Shown here: piece by piece, positions 7,957-16,000 of the stretch
How positions within the stretch are numbered: the stretch's first letter is position 1
Layout: every line of letters starts with the position of its first letter
Source of the DNA: Candidatus Thalassarchaeum sp.
GTDB taxonomy: Archaea; Thermoplasmatota; Poseidoniia; Poseidoniales; Thalassarchaeaceae
Assembly (NCBI GenBank): GCA_022449345.1
Contig: JAKURL010000002.1
Coordinates: 1-36,301, forward strand
Direction: 5' to 3'
Length of the DNA stretch: 36,301 nucleotides
Notes under the pieces: model-generated
Seen by the model: only the letters and a program-made list of their open reading frames with translations
What the model was told of the DNA's origin: nothing
The model's database searches: none
Position numbers and translations under genes: made by a program

Positions 7957-8742
7957 TCAGATTTGATTCGATGCTTCAGCCATTATTGCTAGCGCATCAC
8001 GTAGGGCTTGGTCATTATCCCAATGAGAAACTAATGGATTTTCAGAAAGAGCCTGGCAGAGTTTAGTCATGGCCCGACCGACTTCATCGACGATGGTCAC
8101 ATGAGCCATTCTAGCAGTTCGTGAAAGTGGATTGAGATCGATTACTAACACTTGCTTGCCGAGGGCAATTAAGGCCTCACAGCGGTCGCCATCTTCCAGA
8201 GGCACGAGCACAGCATCTGCTGCCTCGATGCCTCTAGAACTGCAAATAGCACGAGGCCCTTCAAGCCCCTCAATTCTACCATCAGCATTTGCTCCAAGAA
8301 TCTCAATTGAGTTAACAGAATCAGACCACTGCGAGCCTTCCCAAGCACTTGGAGCCTCTTCTTTGGCGACCCTCTCTCGAATCTCTTTGAGGCTCGATAT
8401 TAGTTTTTCCATTCTTGCTGGGGTCCGATAGTATATGTTCACTTCAACTGGACATTCTAGTATTGCCGCAGCCCGAATAGCCTGCTCCCCAGCAAGCACT
8501 GTTGTGTTCCCGTTTAGCGAAATCACAGGCCTCTCGGCATTCAGAAGCCGCGCGGCAGTTTCGCGTATTGCCTGTGAAGCGGACTCGCTGGTTTTCTCAC
8601 CGAGAAGATAGTCGAAAGCCTCGCCTCTACCATGAGCAATCATCGCAGATTCAGCAAGTAGACCTTCAGCAGCGGCCTCGGTTAACTTGGCGCGGGCGAG
8701 AAGGGAATCCTTCCTTGGATGCGAGTCAGGAATGTCACCCAT
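7957..8742 (-). CDS. Archaeal 4-phosphopantoate--beta-alanine ligase
   Basis: Catalyses the ATP-dependent joining of 4-phosphopantoate and beta-alanine to give 4-phosphopantothenate in the archaeal route to coenzyme A, which replaces bacterial PanC plus CoaA. The family (COG1701) is recognised from the N-terminal IPDSHPRKDSLLARAKL, the highly conserved AHGRGEAFDYLLGE, the SLNGNTTVLAGE segment, VEVNIYYRTPARMEKL and the C-terminal VLVIDLNPLSRTARMA. Length (261) is normal. It starts at ATG 8742, directly after the nadC stop (8743-8745), so it is co-translated as the third gene of a pcc1-like/nadC/ligase operon. Its product and that of nadC feed CoA and NAD synthesis respectively. Confidence 0.9.
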   Translation of the reverse strand: MGDIPDSHPRKDSLLARAKLTEAAAEGLLAESAMIAHGRGEAFDYLLGEKTSESASQAIRETAARLLNAERPVISLNGNTTVLAGEQAIRAAAILECPVEVNIYYRTPARMEKLISSLKEIRERVAKEEAPSAWEGSQWSDSVNSIEILGANADGRIEGLEGPRAICSSRGIEAADAVLVPLEDGDRCEALIALGKQVLVIDLNPLSRTARMAHVTIVDEVGRAMTKLCQALSENPLVSHWDNDQALRDALAIMAEASNQI

Positions 8743-9705
8743 TCAATCACCACCTGCCGCTTTCATCGAGAGGTCTAGTGGAGGTACTCCGCGATTCAAG
8801 GCACTGGTGGAGACCAAGTCAACACCAGACTCTACCCATTGCTCAAGGTCCACACGGGCTACTCCACCGGATCCTTCCAGAATGCACCATGCGCGTAGGT
8901 CCTCTTGTATTAGACTGGCATGAGCCTTCGCGCATCCATCCGGCCTCATATTGTCTAGCAGTAGCACGATTTTTTCACAGCCGCCGCGTTCAACTTGAAG
9001 CTTATCCCATGTTCTTGCAGCGGCTACTGCCTGTCTTGCATCTCTGACTTCAATGACGGTAAATTCTGCGTCGGATTCCATGTCAATAGCCGAGACCACT
9101 GTCGCGACAGCGTCCACCTCGTCGGCAACTTCTGGAGCGAGTGCGACTAGGTCGTTTTCCTTAATCATCAAAGCATCTGCACGAGACAATCTGTGAGTCA
9201 AACCACCACCAACATGGACCGCCCACTTATCGAGAAGTCCCCAATCGGTCTTTCTGGTACAGGCAACTCTCATAGTGCCGGCTTTTGAGACCCATGATGC
9301 TGTATTGGTTGCTATGCCAGACATGCGACCGAGTAGATTCAGCATGATTCGTTCACATCGAAGAACTTGAACAGCCGGCCCAGAAATATCCAGCACTTCA
9401 TCACCTGCATCGACACTTTCGGCCTCAGCTAGAGCCCAACTAACTGAACAATCAGGGAAATGCCGTACTACGAGCCTGTCAACGACCCAAGTTCCAGCGA
9501 TTATTCCGCTGGCTTTGGCTCGAATCTTCCCTACAATAGGTAGTTCAGAACTCTCTCCACCACCGTATTCATCTGCGACCATAGCATCGATCCACCGGTC
9601 CATCGAATCGAGGAATAGCCCCGTCGGCTCGGCTTCACCGAGAAGCCTCGAACGGTCGTGAGGAAGGCTGTTCACAGCAGGATGGAGTAGTTGCCCCGCC
9701 TTCAA
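8743..9705 (-). CDS. nadC: Nicotinate-nucleotide pyrophosphorylase (quinolinate phosphoribosyltransferase)
   Basis: Converts quinolinate and PRPP to nicotinate mononucleotide, the last step of de novo NAD ring formation. Seen: RCERIMLNLLGRMSGIAT, the substrate-binding CTRKTDWGLLDKWAVHVGGG, HRLSRADALMIKEND, LLLDNMRPD, LEGSGGV and the C-terminal GVDLVSTSALNRG with DLSMK. The start used is TTG at 9705, overlapping the preceding stop as TTGA, which points to translational coupling. An ATG at 9603 is an alternative that trims 34 poorly conserved residues. The region corresponding to the GDvTs motif of other NadC proteins is degenerate here. Neighbours on both sides in the operon are a Pcc1-like gene and the CoA-pathway ligase. 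Confidence 0.92.
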   Translation of the reverse strand: MKAGQLLHPAVNSLPHDRSRLLGEAEPTGLFLDSMDRWIDAMVADEYGGGESSELPIVGKIRAKASGIIAGTWVVDRLVVRHFPDCSVSWALAEAESVDAGDEVLDISGPAVQVLRCERIMLNLLGRMSGIATNTASWVSKAGTMRVACTRKTDWGLLDKWAVHVGGGLTHRLSRADALMIKENDLVALAPEVADEVDAVATVVSAIDMESDAEFTVIEVRDARQAVAAARTWDKLQVERGGCEKIVLLLDNMRPDGCAKAHASLIQEDLRAWCILEGSGGVARVDLEQWVESGVDLVSTSALNRGVPPLDLSMKAAGGD

Positions 9706-9959
9706 TTGTTGGAATCGTATTTTGCCTCGGCAGAACTGAGCGCAGCGAGCAAAGAGTCGACCTGTGCTCGCACTTCTCTCAAATCATCACCTTTGACGAG
9801 GATTCGCAGACCTGTTTCTCCTCCATCGCCTTCGGTGACTAATTTGATTTCGGCCGAATCATCTCCATCGATGGCTGCCAGAAGGGCTTCGGCTTTGGCT
9901 AAATCACCGATCCAGAGCATCTCGGTCTCGACCTCGACCATGCTATCCGCATCACCCAT
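9702..9959 (-). CDS. Pcc1-like small protein (putative KEOPS subunit)
   Basis: An 85-residue protein (MGDADSMVEVETEML). Its order of elements fits the Pcc1/CTAG dimerisation subunit of KEOPS, which makes the t6A modification of tRNA: a first beta strand, a helix AKAEALLAAIDGDD, strand IKLVTEG, strand LRILVKGDD, then the long helix LREVRAQVDSLLAALSSAEA. Length is right for the family. The frame remains open far upstream (to 10274), but that part lies antisense inside metK and is rejected. GAGGA lies directly before the ATG at 9959; ATG 9941 is an alternative. Its TGA overlaps the nadC TTG. The call rests on fold-like pattern matching, not a diagnostic motif. Confidence 0.55.
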   Translation of the reverse strand: MGDADSMVEVETEMLWIGDLAKAEALLAAIDGDDSAEIKLVTEGDGGETGLRILVKGDDLREVRAQVDSLLAALSSAEAKYDSNN

Positions 9960-10035
9960 TCCTCTATCGCTGCTGCGGTCTAGGAGGATATTCAGTTCGC
10001 CGAAAACCCATATACCGAAGGATGGCCGCATAACC
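9960..10035. promoter_or_regulatory. Divergent promoter region, pcc1-like operon and metK
   Basis: A 76-base gap between divergent starts at 9959 (minus) and 10036 (plus). It includes an AT-rich CATATACC stretch near 10008 at about the right distance for a metK TATA box with a short or absent leader. No operator-like repeat was seen. Confidence 0.35.
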
Positions 10036-11274
10036 ATGGTTGCATTGTTTACCTCGGAATCCGTTTCCGCAGGCCACCCTGACAAATTGTGCGATGCAAT
10101 CTCTGATTCAATCGTCGATGCATGCTTGCAAATTGACCCTAACGCTCGTGTTGCTGTCGAGACCTTGGTCAAAGGAATGTCCGACAGGGCTCTGATTGTA
10201 TTGGCAGGCGAAGTTACCCTTGAAGGAGAACCCCCTGAATACGAGTCGATTGTCCGCGAAACTGCTGTACGCATCGGCTACAACAGTCACTCAATAGGTA
10301 TGGATGCGAGTAGTTCAGAACTCTGTAAGGTGAAGGCCAACATTACCACTCAATCTGCAAATATCGCTCAGGGAGTAGATGGAGATTCGCTGGATGATGT
10401 TGGTGCAGGCGATCAAGGAATGATGTTCGGATACGCCTGTACCGAAACCGAGGCTGAAGATGAACTCCGAGGCAGATATTTCCCACTACCAGCCGCTCTC
10501 GCTCAGCGCATTTGTCGCCGCCTAGACATGATAGTCGCAAGCGGCGAAATCGACTGGGTTCGACCGGATGGAAAGAGTCAGGTAACGGTCGAATACGACG
10601 ACGAAGGAAACCCTCTGAGAGTTCACACAGTAGTCATTGCAGTTCAGCATGATGATGCTCTGAAAGATCGCTTTGGCGGCGATATTGCTGCCGAGCAGTC
10701 CCACATTCGAGAGGTTATCAAGAGCGAAGTAGTCGAACACGCTATTCCTGCTTATTGGCTGTCCGATGGTTACATTTTGCATGTTAATGGAACAGGCCGG
10801 TTCGCAGACCCAGGAGGGCCTTATGCTGACGCAGGAATTACCGGCCGCAAGATAGTCGTAGACACCTATGGAGGAATGGCGCGCCACGGCGGAGGGGCAT
10901 TTTCTGGTAAGGACCCGACAAAGGTCGATAGGTCTGCAACCTACTACTGCCGCTGGGCTGCAAAACACGTAGTAGCATCAGGCCTAGCAAGCCGCTGTGA
11001 AATCCAAGTAGCCTACGTAATCGGCGTCGCCAAACCCGTAAGCCTTCGCGTCGACACATTCGGAACTGGAACGATTAGCGAACAGGAGCTAACCGAACGG
11101 GTTTCTAGAGTGTTTGATTTCCGACCCGCCGCTATTTCACGCGACCTGAAATTGAATCGTCCACTATACTCAGCTACTTCCGCTGGCGGACACTTCGGTC
11201 GCCCGCCCACCGACGAGGGTCACTTTGAGTGGGAAAGATTGACTCAGTCTCGTTTGGATGCCCTCAACTCTTGA
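10036..11274 (+). CDS. metK: S-adenosylmethionine synthetase, bacterial type
   Basis: Makes S-adenosylmethionine from methionine and ATP. The protein is of the bacterial/eukaryal MetK type (COG0192), not the divergent archaeal MAT (COG1812). Evidence: LFTSESVSAGHPDKLCDAISD at the N-terminus (substrate and ATP contacts), GAGDQGMMFGYA near residue 120 (signature 1), and GGGAFSGKDPTKVDRSA (the P-loop-like signature 2), then VSLRVDTFGTG and a C-terminal YSATSAGGHFGR. The 412-residue length is close to the family norm (about 385-400). ATG at 10036 is chosen because it directly precedes the conserved N-terminus; the longer open frame back to 9691 overlaps the opposite-strand pcc1-like gene. The ABC-F gene follows 37 bases downstream. 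Confidence 0.95.
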   Translation: MVALFTSESVSAGHPDKLCDAISDSIVDACLQIDPNARVAVETLVKGMSDRALIVLAGEVTLEGEPPEYESIVRETAVRIGYNSHSIGMDASSSELCKVKANITTQSANIAQGVDGDSLDDVGAGDQGMMFGYACTETEAEDELRGRYFPLPAALAQRICRRLDMIVASGEIDWVRPDGKSQVTVEYDDEGNPLRVHTVVIAVQHDDALKDRFGGDIAAEQSHIREVIKSEVVEHAIPAYWLSDGYILHVNGTGRFADPGGPYADAGITGRKIVVDTYGGMARHGGGAFSGKDPTKVDRSATYYCRWAAKHVVASGLASRCEIQVAYVIGVAKPVSLRVDTFGTGTISEQELTERVSRVFDFRPAAISRDLKLNRPLYSATSAGGHFGRPPTDEGHFEWERLTQSRLDALNS

Positions 11275-11311
11275 CCGATGCACACATCAAGGCGCGGCAA
11301 GCCGCCGAAGC

Positions 11312-12967
11312 ATGGCGCGAGAGCTAATTCGCATCGAGGATGTGCATCGCGCCTTTGGGCCGGTCAAGGTACTCGACAGTGTCAACCTGCGAATTGACGA
11401 AGGAGACCGGATTGGTGTGGTCGGGCATAATGGAGCTGGTAAAACCACTTTACTGCGAACCATATCCAACCAAGACCAAGATATTGGCGACATCACCTTT
11501 TCCCCCGGACTACGCCTCGCTTTCTTGACTCAGATTCGAGACATAGACGAAGGCGCAACCCTAGAACAAGAACTCAACAGGAAAGGCAGACAATTTCAGG
11601 AATTGGAAGAGGAAATTGCGGCATTAGAAGCAAAGATGGCCGAGCCATCATTCTACGATGGCGATTGGCAACCGGACATAGATCGTTATCAGGAGCTTCA
11701 GTCGATGATGGCTCGAAGTGGCGGAACCAACGTGGCAAGCCACGCTCAAGAAATCCTACGCGCGCTAGACCTAGCCCACCATCCACTAGACATACCATTG
11801 GCCGATTTATCTGGAGGTGAGCGTGCAAAGGTAGCACTCGCAAGGCAACTGGTTGGCTTGTCAGAAATTGACGTCTTCTTCCTCGATGAACCTACCAACC
11901 ATCTCGACTTGACCACTTTAGATTGGCTTGAGGACTTCCTCAACACCTTCGAAGGAGCTCAATTAATCGTCAGCCATGACCGATATTTTCTAGATCGTGT
12001 CTGCAATGCTATCATCGAAATACAAGATACTCGGGCTAAAGCATACCACGGCAATTATACCTCATTTTTACAACAAAAGGAACTTTTCCTACAGACTCTC
12101 GCTGACCGAATCAAGAAGACCGATGCCGAGGTAAAGCGGCTAACCGGCGCGCTTCAGGCGATGAAGCGCGCGAACAAGTATGACAAGTCCATCTCTCAGA
12201 AGAGATTCCTACTGACAAGAGCACAGGGAGAATTGCGTTGGCTCAAGTCGCTGAAACCTCGCCAGCGCCGAGGCCTTCACTTCCGCCTTGAATCGACCGA
12301 GAAAAGCAGCCTAGAAGTTCTCGACTTCCACGATGCTACACTAACCTTTGAAGGTCTTAATCGACCGATAATCAAAGGGTTAGAAGTCGGTGTATCTAGA
12401 GGTCAGAAAATCGGTATTGTCGGCCCCAATGGTGCAGGTAAAACCACTATACTGCGCCTCATTCAAGGTGAATTAGAACTAGATTCCGGCAGTGTTGATG
12501 TCAAGCCCGGTGTTCAGATAGGATATTTCCATCAGGACCACAGATCACTTAACTTTGATTTGACTCCTGTTGAACAGGTCAGAGCCCTCAAACCAAGAAT
12601 GGATTATGGAGACATTCGAGCTCTGCTTGGCCGCTTCCAATTCACCAACGAAATGGTAGAAACCAAACTCGGCAAGTTGAGCGGAGGAGAGCGAGCGAGA
12701 ATCGCCCTGTTGAAATTGCTACTGGAAGACAACAATCTACTCCTACTCGACGAGCCAACCAACCATTTGGACACAGATGCCAAGGAGGCACTGGAGGATG
12801 CTTTGGTCGAGTATGATGGAAGCATAATCACCGTCAGCCACGACCGGTTTTTCTTGGACAGAATTTGCGATACGATTTGGGAATTACCAGCCGACGGAAG
12901 TATGTGGATTTGGCCTGGAAATTATTCAGATTTCATTCGCCGCAAACGAGCCCCACAATCTCAATGA
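11312..12967 (+). CDS. ABC-F family ATPase (ribosome-associated, Uup/EttA-like)
   Basis: A soluble tandem ABC ATPase without membrane segments. First nucleotide-binding domain: Walker A GHNGAGKTT (from about residue 38), signature LSGGERAKVALAR, Walker B FFLDEPTNHLDLTTLDWLE. Second: GPNGAGKTT (from about residue 371), LSGGERARIALLKLL, LLLDEPTNHLDTDAKE. The linker between the two (around residues 250-340, charged and helical, with KRLTGALQAMKRANKYDKS) corresponds to the P-site tRNA-interaction motif of ABC-F proteins, which bind the ribosomal E site and modulate translation. The ATG at 11312 (MARELIRIEDVHRAFG) fits the family start; an in-frame ATG at 11258 overlaps metK and would add 18 residues. 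It probably shares a transcript with metK. ABC-F genes are common in bacteria and uncommon in archaea. Confidence 0.9.
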   Translation: MARELIRIEDVHRAFGPVKVLDSVNLRIDEGDRIGVVGHNGAGKTTLLRTISNQDQDIGDITFSPGLRLAFLTQIRDIDEGATLEQELNRKGRQFQELEEEIAALEAKMAEPSFYDGDWQPDIDRYQELQSMMARSGGTNVASHAQEILRALDLAHHPLDIPLADLSGGERAKVALARQLVGLSEIDVFFLDEPTNHLDLTTLDWLEDFLNTFEGAQLIVSHDRYFLDRVCNAIIEIQDTRAKAYHGNYTSFLQQKELFLQTLADRIKKTDAEVKRLTGALQAMKRANKYDKSISQKRFLLTRAQGELRWLKSLKPRQRRGLHFRLESTEKSSLEVLDFHDATLTFEGLNRPIIKGLEVGVSRGQKIGIVGPNGAGKTTILRLIQGELELDSGSVDVKPGVQIGYFHQDHRSLNFDLTPVEQVRALKPRMDYGDIRALLGRFQFTNEMVETKLGKLSGGERARIALLKLLLEDNNLLLLDEPTNHLDTDAKEALEDALVEYDGSIITVSHDRFFLDRICDTIWELPADGSMWIWPGNYSDFIRRKRAPQSQ

Positions 12968-13000
12968 TTAGCCGATAAATCGCTCAAAAATCGAGGCATT

Positions 13001-13014
13001 CCGGACCTGTCCGG
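13001..13014. repeat. Short palindrome between the ABC-F gene and the surface-protein gene
   Basis: CCGGACCTGTCCGG, two six-base arms around CT, followed by a pyrimidine-rich run (CTTCCCCTCT) just before the start of the 1744-residue gene. It could end the metK/ABC-F transcript, or be an operator or 5' leader hairpin of the surface-protein gene. Only the symmetry is observed; the role is open. Confidence 0.4.
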
Positions 13015-13026
13015 CTTCCCCTCTAT

Positions 13027-16000
13027 GTGCTCACAAGACTCTCGACCCTTATGGTCGGAAGCCGAACCCCCTCTCTGAGCGCCGAAAACAACAGAATAGA
13101 AATCGAGCGAGCCCAACTCGCTGCAACCCTTGCTTTGCTAATGCTGACAGCCCTTGCAGCACCTTCGCTGTTAAGCATCTCAGCAGAATCTCAAGAATTG
13201 GCAGAAGAGCCGACGCGATTCCCCACAGCGAACGGGACAATCGACGATAGTGACGCTCAGACGCTGCTCACTAATCTGAATGCAAACAATCCAATCGACG
13301 TCATGGGGGTAATGGATGACTCGAATAGAATTCACCTTGTTTGGATTGAGAACACCAGCACACCGTTGCTTCGATACGCGCTAATTCAGATATCAACCGG
13401 TGTCGACACAATCCTAATTTCGACCACACAAGTTGGTGGCTCCAATGCGACATCTCTGTCTAGCCCTTCGATGGTGGTTGATTCACAAGGTCAGGCACAC
13501 ATTGTTTGGGAGATTACCGATACAGATATTCTCTACACGCTATTAGATCCTTCACAGGATGATCAAGACGGCTCTGCCGGCGACATCCAGAATATGACAA
13601 TCGTATCCCATACAGTGGCTGACGGTACTGGAACCCGTAACTCTCCGGACATCGCCGTAGATTCTTTCGATGCGGTTCACATTGTCTGGGTCGATACATA
13701 CGATCCGCAGGGTCTGTATTTCGGTAGCCCTCTAATTTACTACTGCATGCTTGCCTATGATTCAAACAACGGCTTCCAAGTTCTAATCAATTCAACAATG
13801 GTTACTCCGGCTCTAGGTCATCGTGGTAGTCCAGCTGTCAGCATTGGTGCAAACAATACCGTAGTTATCGTATGGGAGGACACACGCGGTTCGATAGTCG
13901 AGTACGTTGGTCTGATTGACTCCTCCGGTTCGATGACCACAGAGTGGGAAGACATGTGCGCTGTTTTCTACGGCGGCAACATGACCAGCGGCCAGACCTT
14001 CACAGGGATCAAGCCAATGCTCGAGCAGGCCAACATCACCGTACTGGAGACACTTTACGCTCTCAGTGGGCAGATGTCCTACGCCTCTTCACACAAGAAC
14101 TGCGAAGATGGCTACATCGCTGGTGGAAGTGGCTCTGAAGGTCCAAGAACCACCTCACTTGGCCAGAACGCCTCGGACACTACTGGCGGCATCCGATCTC
14201 TTGGTGAGGTGATGTACAACAACTCCAACCTGACAATCCCGACTGATTGGAGCTACAACAGCGAGATGTGGGGCCCAGGTTCAACTTGGGCATGCTTGTC
14301 ATGGCGCGATAACTCTGGAATGACCCCCGGTAATCCTGCTACGGCATTTGATCACCAATGGAATCCCAACGCCACCAAGCTGGTCATACCAGTCGCGGAC
14401 GAGGGTCCCTTCGGCGGCTCTGGCAACGGTCATCAGGCTCAGGAAGCGGACGACTATCAGAGCATCAGCGAAGCCCACGACGCCTGCGTCAGCGCTGGAA
14501 TCATACCAATAGCCGTAGCCGGTACCCTGTCTTACGGCCCAAGCTCACCCTGGGGCAACGACCCCCACGTACGCTCGCACATGATGGATCTCGTGCAGTG
14601 CGCAGGCAACACCACAGGCATCCATGAAAGGACCTGCGACGACTCCGCTGTCAATACCACAGACGCCGGAGGCGACATGTTCCTCTATCCGACCGACAAC
14701 ATGGCCAACTTCGAGGGCGACTTCGAATCTGGGTACTTTACCAACGGCTGGGGGGTATCGGGGACCTCGTACAACACGTGGCACGTCGAAGCCGCCAACA
14801 ACGGCAACGTCTACTCGCAGGCGAACCTGTGCGACATCGGCGGTACCACGGGCAACCCATCGTTCTACTCCGTCTCCTGCAACTACACGCAGCCCGCCGG
14901 GGTCACAGTCGACCTGAGGGTAACCGTGGACAACTGGGCATCCGAATTTAGCATGGACGTCATTCTACCCGATGGAACAGTTGCTTCGTTCAACAGCAGC
15001 ACTGTCTACAATTACTACAGCGGGATACTGGTGAGCTTCACAGGCGCAGGAAACTACACGATCTACCTGAACGATTCATACGGCGACGGCGGCACATCGG
15101 TGTCCGCCGACTACTCCTATGTCTCAGGTTCTGCACCCTCAACAACCCCCATATCGGGAGTCTACTCAGCTCGTTCGGGCGATATCTCTGACAACGACAG
15201 CACGAACCTTGAGTTCACCGGGGTGATGTCGGATGGAACTGTCAGCTTTGCTTACAACATATCCACCGAGGCCAACTTCGACTTCCTGACTTTCTCCATC
15301 GACGGTATTCAGCTAGCCCAGTGGTCAGGCTCGCAAAGTGGCAACTTTTCGACCCCGGTCTCTCTCGGCCAGCACACCCTGAAGTGGACCTATGTGAAGG
15401 ACGGCAGCGTCAGTGTGGACCATGACGCGGTTTGGATAGATGACGTCATCATCCCTCTTGCTAACTACACCGAGGAGATGCAGGCTTTGGTTCAGTCGAT
15501 AATCCAGTTAACCACCGGCGCAGGTGCAACCAACACCTTCCTCACGGTCCTCAATCCCTACTCGATACTCTCCAACCCACGCTCGACATGGTCAGTGGGC
15601 GACTCCGGACACACAATTGATGAGAGTACGGGTCAATATCAGGAAGATATCGGCCCGGACACTGATTGGTATTGGCGTGAAGACGGTGGTGGATGGGACA
15701 CCCTCGGCCATCTTGTTTTGGTGAATGATACGCAGATTTCGCAGGGGCACGGATGGGCCGTGAATCCAGAAGTCAATGTCGATGACGATGGTAATATCCA
15801 CGTCGTTTGGATTGATGGGAAAAGCGAATTCCCATCCAAAGAAGGCCCAAGTCAATTACATTACATGCAACTCGATCCTGATAGACAAGGAGCACTTGAC
15901 GGAGAGCCAAATGGCCTTGTGCTGGATGAAGTAACTACCGTCAAGAACACTGCTGTGCTTCACTCTAACCTAATTTGGGGCGCAAACCCAAGAGTCGATT

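Noticed and set aside
9691-10035. Upstream extension of the metK frame
   Set aside because: It overlaps the opposite-strand pcc1-like gene, and metK homologues begin at the ATG at 10036.
9960-10274. N-terminal extension of the Pcc1-like frame on the minus strand
   Set aside because: It lies antisense within the start and conserved N-terminal part of metK and encodes nothing recognisable.
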